Below are positions 55,518-64,000 of a stretch of 64,000 nucleotides of DNA, piece after piece. This DNA comes from Actinotalea sp. Marseille-Q4924 (GTDB taxonomy: Bacteria > Actinomycetota > Actinomycetes > Actinomycetales > Cellulomonadaceae). Location of the stretch: positions 310,001-374,000 of the forward strand of contig NZ_CAKAKB010000002.1 of assembly GCF_916618755.1 (NCBI RefSeq), in the 5' to 3' direction. The position numbers and the translations under genes were made by a program. The notes below the pieces were generated by a model. It was not told where the DNA came from and ran no database searches. It was given only the letters and a program-made list of their open reading frames with translations. How positions within the stretch are numbered: position 1 is the stretch's first letter; each line of letters starts with the position of its first letter.

Positions 55518-55985
55518 TCAGTCCCGGTACCCGGGGTCGACGTCCTCCGGCGGGAGCGACAGCAGCGCCGCGACCTGCTCGACCAGGACGTCCCGGACGA
55601 GCTCCGCCAGGTCGGCGTCGCCGTCGGCGCGCGTCTCGACCGGACGTCGGTAGACCACCACCCGCGCCGGCGCGCCGACGTCGGCCGGGAAGTACCGGCC
55701 GAGCGGGACGCCGCCGTGCTCCCACGGCGCCGGCTGCGACGGCGGCACCTCCTCGACCGCGAACTCGGTGCCGGCCAGGCGGCTGCCCCAGCGGCGCTCG
55801 AGCCGCTCGACGGACTCCAGGACGACGTCGTCGAAGCGCTCGGACCGGGTGCGGTAGGCAGGCAGGTCCGGGGGGACGAGGAGCCCGCGAGGACCCCGGC
55901 CCCGCCGGTCCCGACGCCGCGGTGCCCCGACCGACGGGGCGGGTGCGTCGACCCCACGGCTGCGGCGGACGGGCAGGCGGCTCAC
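55518..55985 (-). CDS. Zincin-like metallopeptidase family protein lacking the HExxH histidines
   Basis: This 155-residue cytoplasmic-looking protein resembles the small zincin-1 family found next to DUF3499 in actinobacteria. The body has FDDVVLESVERLERRW, LAGTEFAVEEVPPSQ and VPLGRYFPADVG, followed by the helix ELVRDVLVEQVAALL. In active members the corresponding helix carries HExxH. Here only the Glu-like position survives (VEQVA) and both His are absent, so it is probably not a metalloprotease. It may have been recruited as a binding protein. The Arg-rich start (RRDRRGRGPRG) suggests nucleic-acid or membrane contact. I use the GTG at 55985. It lies divergent to DUF3499, with about 120 bp between the starts. 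Confidence 0.82.
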   Translation of the reverse strand: MSRLPVRRSRGVDAPAPSVGAPRRRDRRGRGPRGLLVPPDLPAYRTRSERFDDVVLESVERLERRWGSRLAGTEFAVEEVPPSQPAPWEHGGVPLGRYFPADVGAPARVVVYRRPVETRADGDADLAELVRDVLVEQVAALLSLPPEDVDPGYRD

Positions 55986-56108
55986 CCGTCCACTGTAGGA
56001 GGTCACCGGCCCACGGCGCGCTGCGCCGGGCGGGGTGGCGGCGCTGCGCCGGGCGGGGTGGCGGCGTGGTGCCCAGGTCGTGTCGGAGACCCCGAGTACG
56101 CTCACGGG

Positions 56109-56471
56109 GTGAGGTCCGGACGGCAGTGCTCCCGGAGCGCCTGCGGGCGCCCGGCCGTGGCGACGTTGACGTACGTCTACTCCGACTCGACGGCGGTCCT
56201 GGGTCCCCTCGCCACGCTCGCGGAGCCCCACTCGTACGACCTGTGCAGCGAGCACGCGGGCCGGCTCACCGCGCCCCGCGGCTGGGAGGTCGTGCGGCTC
56301 ACGCCCGAGTTCGTCCCGGTGGGCCCGAGCCCCGACGACCTCGTAGCCTTGGCGGACGCGGTGCGCGAGGCCGGCCGTCCGCGGCCGCCCGTGGCACCGC
56401 TGCCCGAGCCGGCCCAGCCCGAGGTGGCTCGACGGGGGCATCTGCGGGTGCTGCGCGGTGAGGGGAGCTGA
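56109..56471 (+). CDS. DUF3499 family protein
   Basis: This small actinobacterial protein (120 residues) starts QCSRSACGRPAVATLTYVYSDSTAVLGPL, with a Cys pair (Cys-x4-Cys), and includes EPHSYDLCSEHAGRLTAPRGW, with a Cys and His. These could bind zinc in a ribbon. The function is unknown. The family is nearly always found between a zincin-like gene and phosphomannomutase, as here. It starts with GTG at 56109. The following zinc-ribbon gene begins two bases after its stop, so they are co-transcribed. The C-terminal part is Pro/Arg-rich and likely disordered. Confidence 0.93.
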   Translation: MRSGRQCSRSACGRPAVATLTYVYSDSTAVLGPLATLAEPHSYDLCSEHAGRLTAPRGWEVVRLTPEFVPVGPSPDDLVALADAVREAGRPRPPVAPLPEPAQPEVARRGHLRVLRGEGS

Positions 56472-56473
56472 GG

Positions 56474-56722
56474 ATGGTTTCAGCAGGGGGACGCAACGGC
56501 GGCGACGTCGACGGAGCTGCGATGCCGGACGGTCCGGTGAGCTGCACCGGCTGCCGCGGCGGCGCCCTGACCCGCCTTCCCATGGTGCTCACGGACGGCA
56601 CCGAGGTCGTCTTCGTCTCGTGCCACTCCTGCGAGCGGCGCGAGTGGTTCCAGCCCGCCGTGCACGGCTGGGAGCAGATCCCGATCGACTCGGTGCTGCG
56701 GCGGTCGACGAAGTACCGCTGA
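56474..56722 (+). CDS. Small zinc-ribbon protein
   Basis: This 82-residue protein has two CxxC pairs, SCTGCRGG and SCHSCERREW, about 25 residues apart, which should bind one zinc ion. The sequence between them is beta-like (LPMVLTDGTEVVFV), giving a classic zinc-ribbon hairpin. I do not recognise a named family. The start is either the ATG at 56474 or the ATG at 56522 (MPDGPVSCTGC); the longer form is Gly-rich and less typical. It lies between DUF3499 and manB on one strand and seems part of the same operon. Regulation or RNA/protein binding are possible roles, but none is shown. Confidence 0.75.
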   Translation: MVSAGGRNGGDVDGAAMPDGPVSCTGCRGGALTRLPMVLTDGTEVVFVSCHSCERREWFQPAVHGWEQIPIDSVLRRSTKYR

Positions 56723-56779
56723 GGCGCCTTCTCACGGCTGGTTCCGCGCGCACGGCGTGGGCTCCCTAGACTGCCCGAC

Positions 56780-58285
56780 GTGACGTCACCCGATGCTGCC
56801 GCCCCTGCCACGCCCTCCTCGCCGCTGCCGGACCTGTCGGGCCTGATCAAGGCCTACGACGTGCGAGGCGTGGTGCCCGAGCCGTTCAGCCCGCAGGTCG
56901 CCGAGGCGATCGGGGCTGCGTTCGCCGACGTCGTGGTCGCGGGCTCGGAGCGGCGGTCGGTCGTCATCGGTCAGGACATGCGGCCGTCGGGGGACGAGCT
57001 CGTCGGGGCCTTCGCCGCCGGCCTGACGGCCCGAGGCGTCGACGTCATCCGGATCGGGCTGTGCTCCACCGACGGTCTCTACCACGCCTCCGGCGTGCTC
57101 GACCTGCCGGGGGCGATGTTCACGGCGAGCCACAACCCCGCGGAGTACAACGGCATCAAGATGTGCCACCCGGGCGCCCGGCCCGTGGGGGAGTCGTCCG
57201 GCCTGGCGGACGTCCGCGATCTCGCGGCCCGGTACCTCGGCGAGGGGTTGCCCGAGCCTGTCGCGACGCCCGGGGCGGTCACCGAGCGCGAGATGCTGGC
57301 CGAGTACGCCGCGTTCCTGCGGGGCCTGGTGGACCTGTCGGGCGTCCGACCGCTGAAGGTCGTCGTCGACGCCGGGAACGGCATGGCGGGGCTCACCGCG
57401 CCGGCCGTCCTCGGCACGGAGGCCGGGCTGCCGGCGCTGCCGCTGGAGATCGTTCCGCTGTACTTCGAGCTCGACGGCTCGTTCCCGAACCACGAGGCCA
57501 ACCCGCTGGAGCCGGAGAACCTCCGGGACCTGCAGGCGGCGGTCCTCGCGCACGGGGCGGACGTCGGTCTGGCGTTCGACGGCGACGCCGACCGCTGCTT
57601 CGTCGTCGACGAGAACGGTGCGCCGGTCTCGCCGTCGGCGGTGACCGCGCTCGTCGGGCTGCGGGAGGTCGCGCGCGAGCTCGAGGCGGGCCGCACCCCC
57701 ACGGTGATCCACAACCTCATCACCTCGGCCGTGGTGCCGGACCTGCTGCGCTCCGCCGGTGCCCGGACGGTGCGGACACGGGTGGGCCACTCCTTCATCA
57801 AGGCGGAGATGGCGCAGCACGACGCGGTGTTCGGCGGCGAGCACAGCGCCCACTACTACTTCCGCGACTTCTTCTTCGCGGACACGGGCATGCTCGCGGC
57901 GATGCACGTCCTCGCGGCGCTCGGCGAGACCCGCGGGGCCCACGCCGCACCGGCCACGATGTCCGGGCTCGCGGAGGCCTTCCAGCCGTACGTCGCCAGC
58001 GGTGAGATCAACTCCCGCGTGGCGGACGTCGCGGCGGCCCGGGCGCGGGTGGTCGAGGCCTACGTCACGCAGCAGGGTGCCGGACCGGTCGACGTGGACG
58101 AGCTGGACGGCCTCACCGTCTCCCACTGGGACTCCCACCCCCGGTGGTGGTTCAACCTGCGCGCCTCCAACACCGAGCCGCTCCTGCGTCTCAACGTCGA
58201 GGCGGCCGACGAGGACGTCATGGTCAAGGTCCGAGACGACGTGCTCGGACTCGTCCGCGCGGCGGCGGGCGGGGGTGCGTCGTGA
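56780..58285 (+). CDS. manB: Phosphomannomutase/phosphoglucomutase
   Basis: ManB interconverts mannose-6-phosphate and mannose-1-phosphate (and possibly the glucose forms). The 501-residue protein has LIKAYDVRGVVPEPF at the start, the phosphoserine loop FTASHNPAEYNGIK, the metal-binding DGDADRCF, the sugar-binding GGEHSAHYYFRDFFFADTG and the phosphate-binding RASNTEPLLRLNVEA. All functional loops are intact. It starts with GTG at 56780. Its stop overlaps the start of the Trm112-like gene (GTGA). With ManA it supplies mannose-1-phosphate for GDP-mannose, used by gmd/fcl and by mannosyltransferases. Acting on glucose-6-phosphate it could also feed RmlA. Confidence 0.96.
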   Translation: MTSPDAAAPATPSSPLPDLSGLIKAYDVRGVVPEPFSPQVAEAIGAAFADVVVAGSERRSVVIGQDMRPSGDELVGAFAAGLTARGVDVIRIGLCSTDGLYHASGVLDLPGAMFTASHNPAEYNGIKMCHPGARPVGESSGLADVRDLAARYLGEGLPEPVATPGAVTEREMLAEYAAFLRGLVDLSGVRPLKVVVDAGNGMAGLTAPAVLGTEAGLPALPLEIVPLYFELDGSFPNHEANPLEPENLRDLQAAVLAHGADVGLAFDGDADRCFVVDENGAPVSPSAVTALVGLREVARELEAGRTPTVIHNLITSAVVPDLLRSAGARTVRTRVGHSFIKAEMAQHDAVFGGEHSAHYYFRDFFFADTGMLAAMHVLAALGETRGAHAAPATMSGLAEAFQPYVASGEINSRVADVAAARARVVEAYVTQQGAGPVDVDELDGLTVSHWDSHPRWWFNLRASNTEPLLRLNVEAADEDVMVKVRDDVLGLVRAAAGGGAS

Positions 58286-58494
58286 GCGGCGCCGAGGAGC
58301 AGCCGATGGAGGGCTGGGTGCGCGAGATCCTGCGGTGCCCCGGCTGCGGCTCGCCGCTGCGGGACGGTCGCCGACCCGACGGGGAGCCCGAGCTCGTGTG
58401 CACCGGCGAGACGTGCGCGCTGGCGTACCCGGTCCGGGACGGCATCCCCGTGCTGCTGGTGGACGAGGCCTACCCCTCCGGCGGGACGGTCTGA
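58282..58494 (+). CDS. Trm112 family protein
   Basis: This 70-residue protein has VREILRCPGCGSPLRDG at the start and TCALAYPVRDGIPVLL near the end, with Cys residues in the zinc-ribbon pattern and the conserved YPVRDGIPVLL of the Trm112/YcaR family. Trm112 proteins activate methyltransferases in eukaryotes. Bacterial members are small and of uncertain role. It starts with GTG at 58282, overlapping manB by four bases, so both are translated together. It converges with the RDD gene, leaving about 49 bp between the stops. Confidence 0.9.
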   Translation: MSGAEEQPMEGWVREILRCPGCGSPLRDGRRPDGEPELVCTGETCALAYPVRDGIPVLLVDEAYPSGGTV

Positions 58495-58543
58495 CCACCA
58501 CGCCGCCCGGACCGTCCGACGGCGGTCACGCTCGGTCTGCTGC

Positions 58544-59362
58544 CTAGTCGCGCGGGTCCGGAACGGCGTGCGGCAACCGGTGCAGCAACGCCGCCTCGGT
58601 CCGCGCCGCCTCGGCCGCCTGCACGGCGCGGGCGTACTCCCGGTCACGACGCTCGGCGAGCACCGCGGCGATGAAGCGCTCCGGGTGGGTGCCGGGAGGC
58701 GGGCCGGGCGCGACGTAGCCCTCCACCTCGGCGGCCAGGCGGAGCCCGAGGGCGGACCGTGAGCCGGGGTTGAGCGTCATCGCGCGGCCCAGGAACTGGC
58801 GCGTCGACAGCGCCAGACCGTCCGGCAGGCGGCGGATGTCCGTGCCCGCCGCCCACGCCGCCAGCTCGGGCGGCATCTGCACCGGCGGGAGCGCCCGCTG
58901 ACCACCGCGCACCCGGACGGCGTACGTCCCGGCCAGCAGGTCTCCCACGCGCTTGCCCTGCGGGTGGACCAGCGAGGTGAGGAGCGCCACCGACCCGGCG
59001 GTCAGCCAGATCTCCCCGACGCCGACGAGCGCCCGGAGGACGGCGTGGCGGAACCTGACGGGTCCGCCGTCGTCGCGCACGATCCGGATGCCGACCACCA
59101 GCTTGCCGACGGAGCGCCCGCGCGTCAGGGTCTCCACCGCCGTCGGCAGCGCCACGAGCACGACGACGACGAGCGCGATCCCCAGTGCCGCCAGCATCGC
59201 GGGGTCGAGGTCGCCGGCGACGGCCGGCACCACGAGCGCCAGCACCAGGGCGACGAGAGCCTGCACCGCCACGTCGATGAGAGCACCGAGAGCGCGCGTG
59301 GCGAACGACGCCGGCCGGGCGTCGAGCACGACGCCCTCGCCGATGAGGATCTCCTCCGACAC
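58544..59362 (-). CDS. RDD family membrane protein
   Basis: This 272-residue membrane protein has three or four hydrophobic helices between about residues 22 and 135. The first carries the Arg and Asp of the family (FATRALGALIDVAVQALVALV) and the second the VSVGK-like turn GRSVGKLVVGIRIVRDDG. The C-terminal half is soluble, with a WAAGTDIRRLPDGLALSTRQFL stretch. RDD proteins are often transport-related, but the function is unknown. It is divergent from the spoIIM gene, with about 74 bp between the starts. In actinobacteria this pair commonly accompanies the DUF58/MoxR operon found just after. Confidence 0.92.
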   Translation of the reverse strand: MSEEILIGEGVVLDARPASFATRALGALIDVAVQALVALVLALVVPAVAGDLDPAMLAALGIALVVVVLVALPTAVETLTRGRSVGKLVVGIRIVRDDGGPVRFRHAVLRALVGVGEIWLTAGSVALLTSLVHPQGKRVGDLLAGTYAVRVRGGQRALPPVQMPPELAAWAAGTDIRRLPDGLALSTRQFLGRAMTLNPGSRSALGLRLAAEVEGYVAPGPPPGTHPERFIAAVLAERRDREYARAVQAAEAARTEAALLHRLPHAVPDPRD

Positions 59363-59436
59363 CCCGCACCCCTCCGCTCTCCGGCGGACCTGTGCGCCCG
59401 GCCGGGCCGCCGCGCGACTGTGGCAGGCTACCGGGC

Positions 59437-60435
59437 GTGGACCTGGACGCCTTCTCCGCCGTGCATGCGGCGTCCTGGCAGCGCCTGGACCGGCTCAGCA
59501 AGCAGCGGCGGCTCAGCGGGGCGGAGAGCGACGAGCTCGTCGCGCTCTACCAGCAGGTCGCGACGCACCTGTCCGCGGTGCGGTCGGCCGCACCGGACCC
59601 GGCCGTGGTCTCCCACCTGTCGGACCTGCTCGCCCGGTCCCGGGCCGCGATCGCCGGTGCGCACGACCCGTCCTGGAGCGACGTCGCCCGGTTCTTCGTC
59701 GTGACCCTCCCCGCCGCCCTGTACCGGGTGCGCTGGTGGACCCTCGCCGTGACGGCGGCCTGCTGCGTCGTGGCGACCGTGGCGGGGTTCACGATGTACA
59801 ACGACCCCGGGGCGCAGGCGGCCTTCGGGACACCGGCCGAGCTGCGTCTGTACGCCGAGCAGCAGTTCGCCTCGTACTACACCCAGTACGACGGCAGCAG
59901 CTTCGCGGCACAGGTCTGGACGAACAACGCGTGGATCGCCGCGCAGTGCGTCGCCTTCGGCATCTCGGGGATCTGGCCGGCCTACGTCCTCCTCGCGAAC
60001 GCGGCGAACGTCGGGGCGGCGGGCGGGGTCATGGCGCTGCACGGCGGCCTCGACGTCTTCTTCCAGCTCATCCTCCCGCACGGCCTCATGGAGCTCACCG
60101 CGATCTTCGTCGCCGGCGGGGCGGGGCTGAAGCTCTTCTGGACGCTCGTCGACCCCGGCGGTCGGCCGCGGACCCGGGCGATCGCCGAGGAGGGGCGCTC
60201 GCTCATCACGGTCGCCCTCGGTCTCGTCGTCGTCCTGGGGGTCTCAGGCCTCGTCGAGGGCTTCGTGACGCCGTCGACCGTCCTGCCGTGGTGGTTGAAG
60301 ATCGTCATCGGTGCCCTCGTGCTGGCAGCGTTCTGGGTCTACGTCCTCACGCTCGGCCGACGAGCGGCCCGCGCCGGCGAGACCGGGGACCTGGGGCTGG
60401 GGGATCGCGGCGACGTGCTGCCGACGGCGGCCTGA
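59437..60435 (+). CDS. SpoIIM family membrane protein
   Basis: This 332-residue protein has a soluble helical start (to about residue 90, ESDELVALYQQVATHLSAV) and five or six hydrophobic helices, with a conserved YYTQYDGSSFAAQVWTNNAWIAAQCVAFG segment between helices and LILPHGLMELTAIFVAGGAG near the middle. These HGxxELxA motifs are typical of the SpoIIM/DUF95 family, whose non-sporulating members are of unknown role and usually pair with RDD proteins. It starts with GTG at 59437, which gives the shortest leader before the conserved region. It is convergent with the gene at 60446. Confidence 0.92.
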   Translation: MDLDAFSAVHAASWQRLDRLSKQRRLSGAESDELVALYQQVATHLSAVRSAAPDPAVVSHLSDLLARSRAAIAGAHDPSWSDVARFFVVTLPAALYRVRWWTLAVTAACCVVATVAGFTMYNDPGAQAAFGTPAELRLYAEQQFASYYTQYDGSSFAAQVWTNNAWIAAQCVAFGISGIWPAYVLLANAANVGAAGGVMALHGGLDVFFQLILPHGLMELTAIFVAGGAGLKLFWTLVDPGGRPRTRAIAEEGRSLITVALGLVVVLGVSGLVEGFVTPSTVLPWWLKIVIGALVLAAFWVYVLTLGRRAARAGETGDLGLGDRGDVLPTAA

Positions 60436-60445
60436 CCCGGGCCCG

Positions 60446-61273
60446 TCAGCGGCGCACGGTCCGCGGGGCGGCGCCGACCGGGGGCTCCCGGTGCTCACGG
60501 CGCGCCCGCACCGCCAGGGCCGTCCCGGTGAGCAGGAGTGCTGCACCCACGGCCCACGGCACGACCGATCGCAGGGTGCCGGGCCGGCCGTCCTCGTCCG
60601 CGGACGCGCCCGCACCGCCGCCGGCCATGCCCTCCCCGTCGCCGTCCTGCGCGTCAGCCAGCACGGCCTCCCAGCGGGCGCTCCGTTCAGACTGGAACTC
60701 CTCGAGGGTCACGGGTCCCGTGGGCGCGTCGCCCACGCGCTCCGGGAGGACCGCGCTGACGGTCCCGTCGGGACGCAGGACGAGCCACTCGCCCTCGTCG
60801 GTGACGAGGCGGTCCTCCGGTGCCAGCTCGCGGAGGGCCTGCCCGAGCTCGGCGTCGTCGTCCCAGCCGGCGAGCACGACCCGGCCCTCGTCGGGGTCGC
60901 GCCAGGCGGTGCGCGTGCCGCCCTCGGTGGCGGCGACCCACTGGTCCGCGCTCTCCAGGGGGTCGTCCAGCGCGGACGCCTCACCGCGCAGGAACGCGGT
61001 GGTCCACATCCACACCTCGTGGGCGTCCGTGGTCCCGAGGGCGTCGCGCACCTCCTCCGCCTCCGGTGCGGTCCGGGGTGCGGACCCAGCAGGGGCCTGC
61101 GACGCCGGCCCCTGCGACGGCGTGCTCTGGGACGCCGTCTGCCCGGGCGCGGCGAGCGCCGCGAGCGGGACGGCGAGCGTCGCGACCAGCGCGATGGCGA
61201 CGACGAGCGCGAGGGTCCGGGTGCGCCGACGTCGGCGCTCGGCGGGGGATAGACGACGGGGCGGTGCTGCCAT
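60446..61273 (-). CDS. Membrane-anchored extracellular protein of unknown function
   Basis: This protein of about 275 residues is basic at the N-terminus (RRLSPAERRRRRTRT), then has a signal/anchor helix (LALVVAIALVATLAVPLAALAAPG) and a Ser/Gln/Pro-rich linker. A ~120-residue domain with VRDALGTTDAHEVWMWTTAFLRGE and many acidic residues follows, then a Gly/Ala/Asp-rich linker and a second C-terminal membrane helix (VVPWAVGAALLLTGTALAV). I do not recognise the central domain. It is the last gene of the block with DUF58 and MoxR, which suggests that it cooperates with them. I use the ATG at 61273. An extra GTG at 61303 is possible. Confidence 0.75.
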   Translation of the reverse strand: MAAPPRRLSPAERRRRRTRTLALVVAIALVATLAVPLAALAAPGQTASQSTPSQGPASQAPAGSAPRTAPEAEEVRDALGTTDAHEVWMWTTAFLRGEASALDDPLESADQWVAATEGGTRTAWRDPDEGRVVLAGWDDDAELGQALRELAPEDRLVTDEGEWLVLRPDGTVSAVLPERVGDAPTGPVTLEEFQSERSARWEAVLADAQDGDGEGMAGGGAGASADEDGRPGTLRSVVPWAVGAALLLTGTALAVRARREHREPPVGAAPRTVRR

Positions 61274-61308
61274 GGCGTCGAGGGTGCCACAGCCGAGCGG
61301 CACGTCGG

Positions 61309-62601
61309 TCAGAGCCGTCCCGCGGCCTTGAGCGCCAGGTACGTGTCCGCCAGGCGCGGGGCGAGGTCGTCGGGCAGGGCGTCGACGACCTCCACACCGC
61401 GCTGGCGCAGCCGCACGCTGACGGCGGCGCGCTCCAGCTCCGTCCGTTCCGCGGCCGCCGCGTCGTAGACCTCGTCCGACCGCCCGCGGCGGGAGCGCAG
61501 CGCGGCGACCTCCGGGTCCGCGACGGATGCCAGCACGACGGTGTGGTCCTGGGCGAGGGGCCCGACGACGGGCAGGACACCGCTCTCCACCGCGGCCGGC
61601 TCCAGCGACGTCAGCAGGACCACGAGGGCCCGCTGCGACAGGCGCTGCCGCACGGTGCCGACGACCCCGGGCCAGTCAGCCTCCACCAGGGACGGGTCGA
61701 GCGGCGCGAGCGCCTCCGCCAGCGCCGGCAGCAGGCGCGGGCCGTGGGCCCCGGCGACCTGCGCCCGGACCCGCCGGTCGTACGCGACGAGGTCGACGCG
61801 GTCCCCGGCGCGCGAGGCCAGCGCGGACAGCAGCAGCGCCGCCTCCATCGAGGCGTCGATGCGGGGGAGGTCCCCGATGCGCGCGGCCGACGTCCGGGAG
61901 GTGTCCAGGACGATGAGCACCCGGCGGTCCCGCTCGGGGCGCCACGTCCGCACCACGACCTCGGAGCGGCGTGCCGTGGCGCGCCAGTCGATGGAGCGCA
62001 CGTCGTCGCCGATGACGTACTCGCGCAGCGAGTCGAACTCGGTCCCGCCCCCGCGCACCTGGACCGCCGTGCGCCCGTCCATCTCGCGCAGGCGCGCCAG
62101 GCGGCTCGGCAGGTGACGGCGGGACGCGAACTCGGGCAGGACGCGGAGCCGGCCCGGTACGGGGATCGAGGCCTGACGGGCGGCCACGCGCAGCGGCCCG
62201 AAGGACCGCACCGTGACCCGGTCCGCCAGCCGGTCACCGCGCCGGGTCGGTCGCAGCGGCGTGACGACCCGACGCGACTCGCCGGGCGGCACGGCCACGT
62301 CGTGGCGGTTCGCCTCGGCCCCTGCCGACGGCTGCCACGCGTCACGGACCGTCGCACGCAGGCGGCGGCGCGACCGGTTGGTCAGCACCAGGGTCGACCG
62401 GGTGGCCTCGGTGAGGCGCACGGACCGCGGGACGGAGCGGGAGAGCGCCACCTCGCGCGGCGAGGCGGCCAGCGCCAGGTCCACGACGCACACGACCACG
62501 ACCAGCAGCGCCCACAGCAGCGCCGTCGCCGTCGCCGGGACGAGGGCGACCGGGACGAGGCCGAGGGCGGCCAGGGCGACCGCGCGCCAGGTGAGGGCCA
62601 T
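61309..62601 (-). CDS. DUF58 domain protein (vWA-like)
   Basis: This 430-residue membrane-linked protein has two hydrophobic segments near the start (AVALAALGLVPVALVPATATALLW and LLVVVVCVVDLALA) and a beta-rich middle. The DUF58 core contains EFDSLREYVIGDDVRSIDWRATAR, with the DxRxIDW signature, followed by a von Willebrand-A-like part (RRVLIVLDTSRTSAARIG, a DxS-type metal site). DUF58 proteins are usually partners of MoxR ATPases and are thought to act in assembly of membrane or wall complexes. It lies 3 bp downstream of the MoxR stop, a clear operon. Confidence 0.94.
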   Translation of the reverse strand: MALTWRAVALAALGLVPVALVPATATALLWALLVVVVCVVDLALAASPREVALSRSVPRSVRLTEATRSTLVLTNRSRRRLRATVRDAWQPSAGAEANRHDVAVPPGESRRVVTPLRPTRRGDRLADRVTVRSFGPLRVAARQASIPVPGRLRVLPEFASRRHLPSRLARLREMDGRTAVQVRGGGTEFDSLREYVIGDDVRSIDWRATARRSEVVVRTWRPERDRRVLIVLDTSRTSAARIGDLPRIDASMEAALLLSALASRAGDRVDLVAYDRRVRAQVAGAHGPRLLPALAEALAPLDPSLVEADWPGVVGTVRQRLSQRALVVLLTSLEPAAVESGVLPVVGPLAQDHTVVLASVADPEVAALRSRRGRSDEVYDAAAAERTELERAAVSVRLRQRGVEVVDALPDDLAPRLADTYLALKAAGRL

Positions 62602-62604
62602 GCG

Positions 62605-63758
<1,154 letters not shown>

Positions 63759-63762
<4 letters not shown>

Positions 63763-64000
63763 GTGCGGTGAACCTCGCTCTCGAGCTCGTCCAGCTGACG
63801 CGCGAGCCGCAGGAGCCCGTCGTCGTCGGTCGGTGGCGGTCCGTACAACAGGTCGGCGACGTGCTGGGCGGGGCGTCCGGTGGCGCGCGCGACGGCGTCC
63901 ACGAGGGGCGGCGCCCCGGCGGACCGGGGCAGGCCGAGCCGCGCGGCGCAGCGGCGTGCCGCACCCGCGCGCAGGGCCGCGGCGGCGTGCCCGCGCGAGC
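63759..64000 (-). CDS. DUF4350-like protein, C-terminal part (runs off the window)
   Basis: The minus strand is open from the window edge to a TGA at 63761-63759, giving about 79 residues. The end reads ARATGRPAQHVADLLYGPPP, then TDDDGLLRLARQLDELESEVH. The upstream residues are Ala/Arg-rich (AAALRAGAARRCAARLGLP). This is how the C-terminal soluble part of DUF4350 proteins, encoded directly before MoxR in actinobacteria, usually looks. Its start lies outside the window. The stop overlaps the MoxR start (GTGA), fitting the operon DUF4350-moxR-DUF58. I cannot verify the N-terminal domain. Confidence 0.7.

Overview
The window is very GC-rich (visibly above 70%, with a strong G/C bias at third codon positions). 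It carries actinobacterial markers: a WhiB protein, LCP (LytR-CpsA-Psr) ligases, DUF3499, DUF5719, a TIGR03089 protein, and the gene order whiB / zincin-like protein / DUF3499 / manB / Trm112-like. I read it as a chromosomal segment of a non-mycolate actinomycete, probably a micrococcalean relative of Cellulomonas. That placement is inferred from gene content and style, not from a marker tree. I saw no phage, integrase, transposase, CRISPR array, rRNA or tRNA.

Layout. 1-7.6 kb: a LuxR-type two-component system and an FtsX-type ABC exporter on the minus strand, now separated by about 2 kb holding two gene fragments and a frameshifted DUF2142 membrane gene. Next to it is a complete OmpR-type two-component system on the plus strand. 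7.6-11.6 kb: a GtrA protein, purK-purE and an acyltransferase-3. 11.5-14.2 kb: two tandem LCP ligases, one with a probable frameshift in its N-terminal coding region. 14.3-46.6 kb: a large cell-surface glycan locus with all four dTDP-L-rhamnose genes (rmlB, rmlC, rmlD, rmlA, scattered). It also holds gmd and fcl for GDP-L-fucose, a five-gene overlapping glycosyltransferase / epimerase / pyruvyltransferase operon, a Wzm/Wzt exporter behind a polyprenyl-phosphate sugar synthase pair, several glycosyltransferases, polytopic GT-C-like proteins and a flippase-like protein.

Inside that locus (27.3-36.2 kb) are three large secreted proteins. One is a PGRP-type amidase, one a HExxHxxGxxH metalloprotease and one a lysozyme-like protein of unproven activity. 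All end in the same ~490-residue module, which I read as nine ~50-residue repeats. A lipoprotein gene is translationally coupled to the third. I regard this as the most interesting feature of the window: one shared surface-binding module fitted to three different N-terminal domains, encoded among the genes that build the surface polymer.

46.7-58.5 kb: manA, TIGR03089, whiB with a clear promoter, a very large GT2/membrane protein coupled to DUF5719, a WbbL-like rhamnosyltransferase, a zincin-like protein without its histidines, DUF3499, a small zinc-ribbon protein, manB and a Trm112-like gene. 58.5-64 kb: an RDD protein, SpoIIM, a membrane-anchored protein, DUF58, MoxR and the end of a DUF4350-like gene.

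How it fits together. ManA and ManB plus Rml, Gmd and Fcl supply nucleotide sugars. The glycosyltransferases build a rhamnose-rich, possibly fucose-containing and pyruvylated glycan on a lipid carrier. Wzm/Wzt exports it, lipid-phosphate-sugar enzymes and GtrA or GT-C proteins may decorate it outside, and LCP ligases attach it to peptidoglycan. The repeat-module proteins would then act on or bind to the finished wall. Glycan composition and module ligand are inferences.
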